Below are positions 47,139 to 59,605 of a stretch of 64,000 nt of DNA, one piece after another (the stretch's first letter is position 1; every line of letters starts with the position of its first letter). The stretch is from Reclinomonas americana ATCC 50394. Taxonomy: Eukaryota > Jakobida > Jakobea > Jakobida. Under the pieces are notes generated by a model. The model saw nothing but the letters and a program-made list of their open reading frames with translations. It did no database searches and was not told the DNA's origin. The DNA lies in assembly GCA_048213135.1 (NCBI GenBank), contig PS015222.1:1-64000 (forward strand). Reading direction: 5' to 3'. The translations under genes and the position numbers were made by a program.

Positions 47139-48323
47139 ATGTCGCGCCAGAGCACCTCGCTTCTCTTCCTCGCGCTCGCCTGCATGTTTGCACTGGTGTT
47201 CACCAGCACTTTGCTGGTGGAGCAGGCGGCTGCGGGTGAGCTCGAGCATGCGCTGGCCTTGGGCGACCCCGACGCGCCTGTGTGGCCTGCGTTTTTCCAG
47301 ATTGGTGAGCGAGTGTGTCTCCGTGTGTGAGTGTGTGCGTGCGTGTGTCTCACTTGGCTCCTCCACCCACCGCAGACTTTAGCGAGACCACCAAGATCAT
47401 TGGTGGCAGTCACACGACGACAGGAACGTGGTGGTATGATGCGGTGAGTGCATTGTGTGCCTCCCCCGGAGTCTCGCTGTCTGTCTTCTCAAGTTCTCTT
47501 TTGGTGGGCATTAGGTGCACAACTACACGCGCATTGACCGCGCCAATGGCCGTCACGACCGCTGTTGCGTTTCCTCTCCTCTTTCTTTGTTGGTGCTTCA
47601 CGTGAGCTGATGCAGCAACAACACAGATTGCGGCAGCATTCACCCGTTGCGCCTGCTCTGCCTTTTTCTCTCTCTCACACTCACTCCTCCGTGCGTCTCT
47701 CACTTGCGCGGCGACACAGGCTCACCAACACGAATTGCACGCACCTGGTGGTCGCCGGCATGCGATATCTCGTGTTCCCCGAGCTCAAGTCGTGCTGCGC
47801 GTGCTGCAACGATGCCAAGGGCTGCGGTACCATTCGCCGCGACTGGCTCCATGGTGCACAGTACCTCGGAACGCAGCAGATTGGCGGCTACATGACCAAC
47901 AAGTGGAACCAGAAGGTCTGCGCAAGACATTGTGAGGGAACAGGGGGCCTTGCAGGCGCTGATTGTCGACCGTGCAGGGTCTGCAAGACAACTTTTACTA
48001 TGCCACCGTGGACTCGAACGTGCCGGTGGAGTTGCGTGTGGTCAAACAGGTCGAGGGTATACTCTGCAATTGCAGCTGAACGTCGCACCATTGTATGCAG
48101 GCTCGACATGGCGCCGAATGACCTGTTTGAGTTCAACCCGCAGACGTTGCGCATACACGGCGGTCTCCTGTTCCTCCGCCTTCTCTCCCTGCTGCTAGCT
48201 GACACTGGCCTCTGCAAACACAGGTACAAGACCGACCCGATCAATGGCAGCATCTTTGCGCTTCCGTCGTACTGCTCCGCGTCGGCCTCATGCCCGACGC
48301 TCTCCGTGTGCACCGTGGCCTGA
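47139..48323 (+). CDS. Secreted cysteine-rich protein
   Basis: ATG 47139 gives a signal peptide (SLLFLALACMFALVFTSTLL followed by VEQAAAG). Exons then read WPAFFQI, TTKIIGGSHTTTGTWWYDA, VHNYTRIDRANGRHDRCC, NTNCTHLVVAGMRYLVFPEL, KSCCACCNDAKGCGTIRRDW, YLGTQQIGGYMTNKWNQK, GLQDNFYYATVDSNVPVELR and FALPSYCSASASCPTLS. Ten or more cysteines in pairs indicate disulfides and an extracellular or lumenal place. The pattern of a CCxCC motif followed by NKWN and GLQDN resembles a family of lineage-expanded secreted proteins of protists, with possible distant likeness to ependymin-type proteins; I cannot name it safely. The stop is at 48323, 95 nt before the PIG-L start. Confidence 0.65.
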
Positions 48324-48417
48324 GCCTGCTTTCCACACGCACGCGCAGACAGACAGACAGCGGAACACCTGTCGACGTCCAGTCCTGCACGAGTAAAAAA
48401 CGCACTTTTGTTGCTCA

Positions 48418-49461
48418 TTATGTTTCTCGTGGACGAAGAGGCACTGTTAAAGGCATTGGTGCTGACGGTGCTCCTCGCCAGCCTGCTCGCCATGTGCGCC
48501 GCACTGGGGTTCCTTCTGCGTCGCGTGCTGAGCTCACGAGCAGCTCGCATTCTCTCTGCTGCCTGCGCAAACGGTGAGCAACTAACTCACAGTCACTTGC
48601 ATGTGCTGCATGTGCATTCATTCTCTCTCTCTCTATGTGTGTGTGCATCGTAGTGTCGTCGCCACATGCACTGCTGGTGATTGCGCACCCCGACGACGAG
48701 TCCATGTTCTTTGCGCCCACTCTGGCCACTCTGCGGGAGTCTGTGGGCGCTCGACTCAGTGTCTTGTGCCTGTCTAATGGCAACGCCGAGGGCCTCGGAC
48801 AGCGTCGCGAGGAGGAGTTGTATCGCGCATGCCATGTGCTCGGTGTCAAACGCGACGATGTGACCATTGTGCGCCACGAGGAGCTACAGGACTCGATGCG
48901 TGCCATATGGCCCGTGAACACCGTGGTCAGTGGGAGGGAGAGCGCAGTAGACTTCATTGTTGCTTCTTCACTCATTGTGCAATGGAGGAGAGCAGGCGGA
49001 TGTGGTGGCAGAGCATGCGCGTGGGTCGGCGTTCCAGTGGGTGGTGACGTTTGACGAGCGTGGCGTGAGCGGCCACCCGAACCACATTGCAGTGTCGCGT
49101 GGAGTGGTCGCGGCGTTTCGACGCGGTCAGCTGCGACCGGCGCAAGTGTGGCTCCTCGACAGTGGTTCATGGTTGCGCAAGTACACGGGCTTCTTCGAGC
49201 TGCTGCGCTCCGGTGTGGCCGCTGTCATGTTTGGCAGTGGAACGTATGTGCGCGGTGGATCGTGGCGTCGTGCGGCGGCCTCGCGCAAAAAGAGCGACGA
49301 TGACGTTGACGACGACGGTGACGGCGGCGACGACAGCGGCAGTGATCATCGCAAAGGTCAGGCGGTCGTACCCGCTGCTAATGCTGGTGGTGGTGGCGAC
49401 GGTGTGCACGAGGAGCTGGTGCACGAGATGGTGTCGCTTCCCGGGTCGGGGACCGAGGCGG
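48418..49461 (+). CDS. GlcNAc-PI de-N-acetylase (PIG-L family), 3' end in gap
   Basis: This enzyme removes acetyl from GlcNAc-phosphatidylinositol in the second step of GPI-anchor synthesis on the cytosolic face of the ER. The N-terminal membrane anchor is KALVLTVLLASLLAMCAALG. The zinc site is ALLVIAHPDDESMFF (HPDDE) with the later TFDERGVSGHPNHIAV (HPNH). Family sequences LSVLCLSNGNAEGLG, YRACHVLGVKRDDV and WLLDSGSWLRKYTGFFELL are present. An unusual insertion follows (SRKKSDDDVDDDGDGGDDSG and a Gly-rich stretch), then a gap at 49462-49686 where the C-terminal end should be. Confidence 0.9.
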
Positions 49462-49686
49462 NNNNNNNNNNNNNNNNNNNNNNNNNNNNNNNNNNNNNNN
49501 NNNNNNNNNNNNNNNNNNNNNNNNNNNNNNNNNNNNNNNNNNNNNNNNNNNNNNNNNNNNNNNNNNNNNNNNNNNNNNNNNNNNNNNNNNNNNNNNNNNN
49601 NNNNNNNNNNNNNNNNNNNNNNNNNNNNNNNNNNNNNNNNNNNNNNNNNNNNNNNNNNNNNNNNNNNNNNNNNNNNNNNNNNNNNN
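49462..49686. other. Assembly gap
   Basis: 225 undetermined bases that remove the PIG-L C-terminal end. Confidence 0.99.
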
Positions 49687-49718
49687 TATATAACAAGGAA
49701 GGAGAAGGAGAGGGGGAA

Positions 49719-51820
49719 TTATACAGAGATGAAGACCTTGACACGCTGGCGAATGGGTGTGCGGCAAATAGGGCACGGTGTGACCTGTCGTGCACAGCCC
49801 TCGCAGCACCTGTGGCGCCACAGAATCGGTGAGTGAAAGCGGTGAATTAACGCACGACAAGGCACGGTGACGCACACGACATGTCCGCACGGCACAAAGC
49901 ATATGCACCGACTCTCCGCCAGGCACACCACACAGCTGCGCGCGCGCATGCAAATTCCAGAGTCAAACACACCCATAATATCGAGGACACGACTGCCACG
50001 GCCTAGTACGCAACATGCTGTCCTTCTCCTTCTCCTTGGCCTTCTTGGCTTCCTCGTCGCGCTCCACCGCCAACTCGTCGACCTTGTGACGCAATGCCTC
50101 CAGCTCGAGTCGCAGCATGCGTTCCTCTTCTGTTTTCCGCAGTCGCTTCCGCGCATCGCTCTCCACCTCGCCCTCGGGTGTCGGCGCAAACGCCGACTCG
50201 CCGGGCGCCAGTGGCAACCGCAGAATCTCCCTGCCGGCCACGTACTTGCAGCGGAAGCGCAGCGTGCGCTTCGGCTCCCGCGGATCCGGCGTCCTCACTT
50301 CGGCGTCGCCCTCCTCCTTGTCGTTGACAAAGCCGCCGCGGTAGTGCGTCTGGTTCGGGTAGTGCAGCAAGCCAAACACGCGCTTCCCGCTGTTCCACTC
50401 GCCCTCAAAACACGCTCCATTCGGGTACTCCATTTTTCCTGCATGTCGGTCAATATCGGCAGGGTGATGCACGGTAGGGAATCGTGCGCCTGCTCACACA
50501 CACACGCACCGTATCCGTGCGCTTTGGAGGCCTTCCACTCGCCAACATACACACGACCGTCGGCCCACTGCACAACTCGTCGGTGAGCAGATGCTACACA
50601 GAGATACATCTTCTTCATGCCTGCCACGCACCGTCATTGTGCCCTCGCCCTCCATGGTGTCCTCCACGAACTCGCCGTCGTACTCCGACACCCCGTCGGC
50701 CAGCGTGAGCACACCTTGCCCGTGGCACCGATTGTTCTTCCACTCGCCGACATATCTGCCGCACGCATCGCACAGTGAGACACTGCATCACCAGCTGCCG
50801 CGACGGATGACGCGGTGACGGACAGACCTTCTTCCGTCGTGCCACCACTTGGTCTGCGCGGAGTGAGAGAGCGAGAAATAAGGATCAATAAACCGACCGA
50901 TATAGGAGGAATACAGGAGATGAAGAACGAGGAGAAGGGGAAGGAGTGGAGTGAAGTGGGAGGAGCAGGTGGTGGTCGGTTGGCAATAATCAATCAAGTG
51001 ACAGGTGGCGGCCAGGCATTCACAGGGTGGTTGAAACGGGGCGCACATGGGCGAAAAACGCCCATCAATTCACGCCAAATGAGTGTGCGCATAAAAAGGC
51101 AACGCCGATGACGGCACGACGACAAGGCGGCGAAAGGCCGACAGATCACAGGAGGAGGGTAAAGAGAGGAAGGCAGAGAGGAAGAAAGGAATCAAGTGTC
51201 ATGATCGAACACGCACCCCTTGTCCCTCCATGCGATCCTCGACAAAGGAGCCTTCGTACACTCCATCGCTGCTTGCAAATCGCCTGTGAACACAGACAGA
51301 CAGTGAACAAACAGGGACCTCTCTCCCTCGGAAGACGATGATGACAGGTCATCAATCGTCAGTCGCGCATTCGGTTGACTGAGAGAACGAGTGCCACATA
51401 ACACAGGCAGAGAAACAGCGTCTTCCTCAATGGCCTCTCGCTTACAGTGTATACCGCTGCTGCGTATATCGCGCACACAAGACAAAGAAAAAGTGGGGCG
51501 GCACTCACCCTCGACCGTGGCATTTCTGCGGGAGAACAGAGAGCAAGATGAGTATGAGTGAGAGAGTGAGTGAATGGGACGTTTCGCAAAAGCGTGATTG
51601 GTGACGCAACGTTGTTGCAAAAGTCGCCGCTGTACTGCCTGGTGTGACACGCAGACACACACAAAGAGAGAGACACACACACACACAAAGAGAGAAGAGT
51701 CGTGAGGGGACGCGGAGACAGAGCACGTGAGCAAAAATCGCGACTGAACCTCCCGTCTGGCCACGTGCACGTTCCCACTCCGTGTGGCACACCCCGTTCG
51801 TTGCGTTGCCCGCTGTACAT
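49719..51820 (-). CDS. MORN-repeat protein with C-terminal RING finger
   Basis: The start MYSGQRNERGVPHGVGTCTW (ATG 51820) is itself a MORN repeat. Further repeats follow in separate exons: QYSGDFCNNKCHGRG, RFASSDGVYEGSFVEDRMEG, RYVGEWKNNRCHGQG, EYDGEFVEDTMEGEG, RVYVGEWKASKAHGYG and CFEGEWNSGKR with HYRGGFVNDKEEGDA. A coiled coil (RLELEALRHKVDELAVERDE) leads to a RING-HC finger: LCVVCLAESRCICFVPCGHV, then RHRCCEGCARQVTPCPICRT, ending VKVFISV at 49719. MORN repeats commonly bind membranes or scaffold, and RING fingers act as E3 ubiquitin ligases, so a membrane-placed E3 is a reasonable inference. One intron uses a GTTGCG donor. Confidence 0.83.
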
Positions 51821-51945
51821 GTTGCTTCTCTGTCTCCGTCGGCTGCGATTCTTCTCTCGCACGACAACACAATTCGCGACAAACTGTCCGTTTCGCTCGC
51901 GGCCTCATTGTACCCGCCGAGTGAGGGTGCTTCGTTGTGTGTGTG
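51821..51945. promoter_or_regulatory. Divergent spacer MORN-RING / La-CCR4
   Basis: 125 nt lie between two start codons on opposite strands. It should hold both promoters. No recognisable element. Confidence 0.35.
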
Positions 51946-54900
51946 ATGGAGACCGTGCAGCTGCTTGAGCAGGTGCTGAGTCGACCTGATCTGCATCCGG
52001 AGGTGTTCATCGCGGCCAATGTGCGTGCGAGATCAACACACACAAAGTGACTCATCTTCCGTCTTCCGTCGGTCTCCCTCTTCCTTGTCTCTCTCTCGGC
52101 ATCATCACTGTGTGTGTGTGTCTCTCTCTCTCTCCTCCTCGCTCTCTCCCTCCTCCTGTTTGCAAACTGGTGCATTTCGGGGTTTCCCGCGCGCCAACTC
52201 TCTCCATCATGACAACTCACGGATGCTGCTGTGCAAGCACGTGCACTGTTCCCTTTCCCTGCCCTCGCTCTCCCTGTCTGTCCCTCTTCTCCACTCCCCA
52301 GAGTCAAGTGCCAATTGTCCCATTCTGCAATTCATGTATTTCTGGTGCAGGCACATCCCGCCGGCTACGTCTCTCTGCAGTTCCTGCTGGTCAGTGCACC
52401 GGAGCTGAGCATGGGCGACGAAGAGCAGCTGGCGACGGCGATTGAGGAGCACGGTTGGCGGCAGCGACTGCTGCAGCTGAGTCGATGTCGACGCATGGTG
52501 CGAGTGCGCGACCCGGTGGAGCGCGTGCGTCACGTGATTGAGGAGGCCATGCTGCGTGCGTTGGTGAGTGCCCGTGGCGGGAGTAGTGCTGCTGGTGATG
52601 GTGGCGGCGATGAAGTGATGGCGGCAATGCTGGCCAAGTGCGACGGTGAGGGCTTTGTGGCGCTGGCGGATGTGGCGGCGGTGCCGGCGGTGCAGGAGGC
52701 GCTGCGAGCCACGGCGCACTTGGCGACGAAGAGTGACGACGAGTTCCCCATGGTGGGTGACGACGGGCGCACGGGTGCCGATGTCACGGCGGCGGCTGGA
52801 GGCAGTGCCGTGCAGGCGGTCGCGCATCCGGATCTGTCGCACGCGCTGGCCTCGTCGCCGTACGTGCACATGGATGTGGTCGGTGGTCGCATGCGTCCAC
52901 TGCCGCGTCTGGAGGCCGTACAGCGGCAACTCGAGTTTTGGTTCTCCGACGACAACCTCGCCGGCGACGCCCATTTGCGTCAGCTGATCGAGACGTGCAA
53001 GTTTCCGGCGCAGTTGGCCGACTCGCACGCGGGTGTTGTGCGCGCTGGCGACCTGCTGGAGTTCCGCCGCCTCACCAAGATGCAGGCCACTCGCGATGAT
53101 CTCGCTCTCGCCACACGGCGCTCCCCTGTGCTCTTGTCGGCGGGCGAGGGAGGCTGGATCGGTCGTCGTCGAGGTTTGCTCCCCGTGACTGCGAGTGATG
53201 GAGTGCGTCATGAGCCCCAACAAAAGAAACGCGTGTGAACGTAGCGTACAGGCTGGCCGACTTGTCGCAATACATGCAGCGACAAACCGACTTGGCCGTG
53301 CACCGACAGGTCCGACGCCAGATCGAGTTCTGGTTCAGCGACACCAATGTGCTGTACGACGCCACACTGCGCAGCATCATGCAGAGACATCCGCGCGGAT
53401 TCGTCAGCGTGGCTTCTCTGGCGAGGCTGCCCACCATCGAGACGTTGCGTGTGTACGACTCGGTGCAAATGAGGTACTGCTGTGGGAGCTAACGCGTATG
53501 CGCAGCATCTGTCGCGAGGCCGAGTGCGAGCAGTCGCCTGAGCAGGTGACGGTGTATGCGCTGCGAGGATCATCGGTGTTGGAGTTGAGCCATGACGAGC
53601 GCATGGTGCGAAGGAAGGCTCGTTTGCCCGAGTTGAGGCGCATGGTGGCGTGTGCTGCCGATTTTGATGAACTGCGAAGTTGCGTGCATTGTTTCTGTAC
53701 AATTCGTGGCAGAGTGGGCATGTGAGCTCACGCTGCCGCAGCTCTCATGCCAGCCACACCGCCACCACAGCCGCTAACTTTTACACTGATGACATACAAT
53801 GTTACGTGTGCATGCACACCATTTTCTCGCTGCATATCGCCGACGGTCTTCGTGGCATTGTGCAGGTGCTGGCTGACTACCTGGCTCGTCCCGATTGGTT
53901 CCCCGGCGTCAAGGCCGAGTACATGAGTGCGTCTTTGTGGCGTTGTCGTCATTTTTCCATTCTTTGCTCACCCCGCACGCGCATCACTGCAGCGTGGGCC
54001 TACCGGAGACGACTGATCAAGAGCGAGATTTTGTACCACTCGCCCGACATTTTGTGTCTGCAGGAAATGCAGAGCACGCGCAACTGGAGAGACGACCCGG
54101 TGAGTCCCCCCGCACGCACGTGCGTGTGTGTGTGCTTGTGCTGATGACTACGGCAGGAGACAACGGGAAATCACGCAGCATTCTTCCTCGAGTTCCTGGA
54201 ACAGGCCGGCTACTCGGGCCACCACATTCGCAAGACGAATCGACGTGGCAAGCAAAACTCGGATGTGACCATTGGCAATGCGGTTTGTGTTCCTCCCGCC
54301 TTGTGTGTGCGCTTTTGCTTGTCAGCCGTTGTGACTACCGGCCGGCAGATCTTCTTCAAAGTCGATGCGTTCGAGTTGGTGGCGCAAGAGGAGATCATTA
54401 TTGCTCTGCACATGAGCAAGTTGTTCTCCTCGATCGACGACTACAAGGTACTGGGGGAGAATAAGCTGGATCTTTATTGTCTTTTTCCTGCGCTCACACG
54501 CTTCTCTGTTTGTGTGTTTTGCAGTCCAACATGCACTCGTACGATCACGTTGCACTATTCACACTGCTGCGACACCGCGCCACCGAACACCACGTGCTGG
54601 TGTGTACGGCGCACTTGTCGCCCGACTGGAGAAGAAAGCACGTGCCGACTGTGCAGGCCTACGTGTGCCTGCGTGAGATGGAGCGCTGGCGTCGCGAATG
54701 GTGCCGTGGCGGCCGTCTGATCAACGCAGTCGAAGCACCCGAGGACTGCACCCCACTGCCGGTGATTTTCGCCGGCGACCTGAACATTATGCCGTGTGAT
54801 GGCGCGTACGAGTTGATTCAGGAGGGGCATGTTGCGTGTGTGTCAGTGGTGGCTTGCTGCGCACGGATCGTCCATTTATTTTGGTTCATTTTTGTGTGGT

Positions 54901-55416
54901 CGCCGCGCGCAGCTCGCCCCGACGCACGAGGACCTGCAGATGCTCAGCGAGATCCGCCTCAACCGCGTCAACCTCTTCAATGTGCACGCCATGGACACGG
55001 ACGAAGATGGCGATGGCGATGGAGAGGCTCGTCCGCCGTTCGCGCACAACATGCCGCTGGACAGCACGTACCGCTTGGTGTTGGAGCAGGAGCCACGCGC
55101 GACGAACTGGACGCAAAAGTTTTCGGTTGGTATTCTTTTGTGGGGGGGAGGGAAGGGGGAGGGTGAAGGTGGTTGATTTGTATCGGTTGGGTGGGTGGGG
55201 TGGAAGGTACAGTGGTGATTGGCTGATGATGATATGTACATGCAGGAGTGCCTCGATTACATTTTCATCAGCACCGACGGACTGGTGCCGGTGGCGGTTC
55301 TGGATGTGCCGTCGGTCAGCTGCATGTCGGCCGAGGGCAACACACTGCCCAACTCACGCTTCCCCAGCGACCACGTGCCGCTGCTGGCTAGACTGAGGTG
55401 GCGAGGCGAAGAATAA
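51946..55416 (+). CDS. La-motif (LARP) / CCR4-type deadenylase fusion
   Basis: Exons 51946-52020, 52351-53173, 53245-53443, 53506-53678, 53742-53800, 53866-53926 and later ones join with matching phases. The N-terminus (LLEQVLSRPDLHPEVFIAAN, AHPAGYVSLQFLL) looks like a worn La motif. A clear La motif follows, VQRQLEFWFSDDNLAGDAHL with LLEFRRLTKMQA, and another, VRRQIEFWFSDTNVLYDATL with GFVSVASLARLPTIET and VTVYALRGSSVLELSHDE. A 63-nt intron (53679-53741) joins this directly to an endonuclease/exonuclease/phosphatase domain: FTLMTYNVLADYLARP, DILCLQEMQ (metal Glu), HHVLVCTAHLSPDWRRKH, VIFAGDLNIMP, ECLDYIFIS and FPSDHVPLLARL. This matches CCR4/Angel/nocturnin-type deadenylases. The La part would bind RNA and guide the nuclease (inference). 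Confidence 0.88.
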
Positions 55417-55801
55417 TTGAATTCGTCGTTTTTGTGTGAAAACGAGGCGCGCGGCATATGCTTGTCGTGTTCGAATCGATTGCCGTTTTTTCTTCTGTAA
55501 CATTCGAAAGTGTGTGTGGTGGCGCGCATGCATGTTGCGTCGCAGACAGACCGCGGCGCGCACGTCGGAAGAACGTGTGAAGACCACCATGTCGTGTGGT
55601 GGCGAACGAATTAATTAGTCCGCGCGATTTCGGACACTCATTGATAGACAAGCTCGAAACGCAACAAAGAGGCTGGTTGCACCCGAAGTCGGTTGCTGCT
55701 GCGTTTCGCTTGAGGAGAGAGAGGAGAAGGAGTGGGAGAGAGATCGAGTCAAACACAACACACACACGCACGCACGCACGCACACACACACATCACACAT
55801 C
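55417..55801. other. Intergenic region, no gene seen
   Basis: 3' sequence of the La-CCR4 gene and 5' leader of the next gene. It is rich in GA and CACG runs. Confidence 0.5.
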
Positions 55802-56092
55802 ATGTCGACCAGCGCTCCCACCACTCCCCGCTCGCGTCACACGTACAGCCGCCAGGAGATGCTGGCACTGGTGCGTGTGCTCCCTCTGCCTTGCTCAACA
55901 CTCTCGGTCTCTCACACACACACATCCACACAGAGGGCCTCGCCGCTCTCACAGGCACCACCACCGGCCTTTGCGTGGATCGACGGCCTCTCGCGTGCGT
56001 CGCCTGTCAGTTCGCCGGGGACGCCCGACGAGTCGCCACCCTTTATGAAGAAGCGCTCGCCCTTCTTTGACGACGGTGCAGGTTGGTTGTGA
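55802..56092 (+). CDS. Tiny protein with an eIF4E-binding-like motif
   Basis: Two exons (55802-55870 and 55934-56092) encode about 75 residues. The first exon ends RSRHTYSRQEMLAL, close to the YxxxxL-phi eIF4E-binding motif as found in 4E-T (YTKEELL), though Met stands where Leu is usual and Leu follows. The rest is Ser/Pro-rich with SP sites (RASPVSSPGTPDESPP) and ends SPFFDDGAGWL. A GTTGGT donor after GAG at 56083 could extend the gene into 56093-56280. A translation-repressor role is a motif-based guess. Confidence 0.4.
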   Translation: MSTSAPTTPRSRHTYSRQEMLALVRVLPLPCSTLSVSHTHTSTQRASPLSQAPPPAFAWIDGLSRASPVSSPGTPDESPPFMKKRSPFFDDGAGWL

Positions 56093-56504
56093 TTGCTCTG
56101 CGCAAGCTCGTGATCGCGATCGCGATCACCCAGCGATATCACTCACACACACCCTGCTTGCATACAGCGTCCACGTCTGGCTCCTCGGCCGCCGCACCAC
56201 ACGAGGCGCACTGAGCAGAGCAGACGCGTACTGTGCCACACAGACAACAAGAGAAAAAGAACCACCACCATTATAGATCGATAGCGAGATCGCAATCATA
56301 GAGAATGTAAAATGATAATGTGTACCTTCCCCGCATAGCAGCACTCCCCTTGTGTGTGTCATCCAGCGCTGTGCCAGAGCGATCACGTCCACAGCAAGAG
56401 TCATGCACCGTAAATCCCGCGCTTTGCGTGCGTTTCTTAATTTCGATTTGCGCGAGTCACGCGCGGCGTCAATAATTGCGTCCCCCACTTGCATTGTCGA
56501 CATC
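56093..56504. other. Intergenic region, no firm gene
   Basis: Upstream of the PLAC8 gene. A minus-strand open frame here overlaps PLAC8 exon 1 and has no family support. Confidence 0.45.
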
Positions 56505-57986
56505 ATGAAGGAGAGCTTGTTCGGCTGTTTCGATGACATGGGCATCTGCTGCTGCACGTGGTGCTGGTGAGTTGTCTGTCGCGCTGCACGCACTTGCCCG
56601 TGCGTAATATCATCGAAGCAGTTTCGAGTCCAGGATTTGTGTACTCTCTCAAACCATTGCTCGTCGGCGTAGGCCTCCTCCTACACTCTCCTCTTCTTGT
56701 ACTCTTTCTTCGCCTCTGACTGCTCCTCCGTGCACGCCACTGCGATCCCTGTTTGCAGCGGGGCAGGGAGAGGGGGGAGCCATGTACATGTCACCCCACC
56801 ACGCACATGTCCCCAGCCTAGGCCAAAGCCTCTCCTTCCTATCACTAACTCTTCGCCTGTACACACACGCACACAGCTTGACTCGGTGCTGCCAGATTGG
56901 TCGCAACCACTACGGTGTGTCTGCAGATTGTTTCTCTAGATCTTCCTTGTGTTTCGTCGTCGGAAAAATGACGAACGTGTTGTTGGTGTTCTCAGCGGTG
57001 CAGCAGCTGGCTCGCGGCGATGCCGTGACCTGGGGCGAAGGGACGGTGGGCGGAATGTGCTGTGCAGGTGTGCACGCGTGTCTGCGTTATCTTGCCTCTT
57101 CTTCACACGCACTGCTGCTCACTGTACATGTGCAGACCACTGCTTCTGTGCAATTGTTGCGTCGCCTATAGTTGTCCTTGTCAGCAAAACACCTGTGCTT
57201 CGTATGAATTGTCTCTCACATCGGCTTGGCGTGATCGTGATCGTGTCGGATCCGGATACAGCCCGTTGCGTCACTCCTGCTTTCGTCATCCATTTCATGT
57301 GGCTCGTCGGACTGAAGTGTATCAACGTTGTTGCTGTTCGAACAGGGCTGCTATCTCACTGCCTGCGACCATCCGCAAATCATCCGCAGCAACCTCGGCT
57401 ACGAGGGTGGTGACGGCTGCACTGACTGCCTCATCGGTAAGGCTGCACGCGCGCTGCAGCACTTTGAGTATTATCACAAAAAATGACCGATATCATTTTT
57501 CTTTTTGCAGGCGTCTTCTGCTACCAGTGCCGGTAAGTCGCTGCGGTCACTCTTTGTAGTTTGCACATTCTCTCTTACACCAGACAATGCAGCGTGTGCC
57601 AGCTGGCTCGCGAGCTCAAGTACAACGCCACCGACATGGGCGCGAGGAAGCCGAGGAATACCGTGGGCAACATCCTGGGCGGACAGAGTGCCTCTACCAA
57701 CGCCGGCCCGAGTGTGAACAACATCAACGTGACAGTGTCGCCGACCATCTCGCCGCAGATGAACATGGCGCCGCAGATGACGATGGGCTACCAGCAGGCC
57801 CCACCGGCAGCGGCCTATCCCGCCGCCCCGCCGCCACCTGGCTACCAGCAAGGCTACCCGGCTCCTCCGCCCGGCTACCCCTACCACGATCCCTCTGGGC
57901 AGGGTGGATACGGCACGGCGGCTCCGTCGGCCCCTCCTGGGTATGGCGCGATGGGCTCTGGCGGCACCGGTTACAGCAAGATGTAA
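56505..57986 (+). CDS. PLAC8 (cornifelin) family protein
   Basis: The start MKESLFGCFDDMGICCCTWC (ATG 56505) shows the CF-D-x-G-x-C start of PLAC8 domains. Spliced exons continue LTRCCQIGRNHY, AVQQLARGDAVTWGEGTVGG, MCCADHCFCAIGCYLTACDH, PQIIRSNLGYEGGDGCTDCL and GVFCYQCRQCSVCQLARELK. Six short introns keep phase, one with a GTTGCG donor after CFCAI. The Cys-rich hydrophobic domain is typical of PLAC8, FCR1 and cell-number-regulator proteins at the plasma membrane, linked to metal transport or size control. The tail holds INVTVSPTISPQMNMAPQ and Pro/Gly/Tyr repeats (GYQQGYPAPPPGYPYHDPSG), ending SGGTGYSKM. Confidence 0.87.
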
Positions 57987-58144
57987 TGCTCTCTTGCCGC
58001 GCCTCCTCTTCCTCCTCCTCCTCCTCCTCCTCGTTGTGACTGCGACTCCAATGCCGTGTTGGTTCACATCTTACCGCAATCAGTGCCAATGAAAGCGAGT
58101 GCACCACACACAGACTACACCACGACATTTTACAGATCCACTCG

Positions 58145-59603
<1,459 letters not shown>

Positions 59604-59605
<2 letters not shown>

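Noticed and set aside
56126-56593. Minus-strand open frame opposite PLAC8 exon 1
   Set aside because: It has no family support and contradicts the PLAC8 exon, which joins well to downstream exons.
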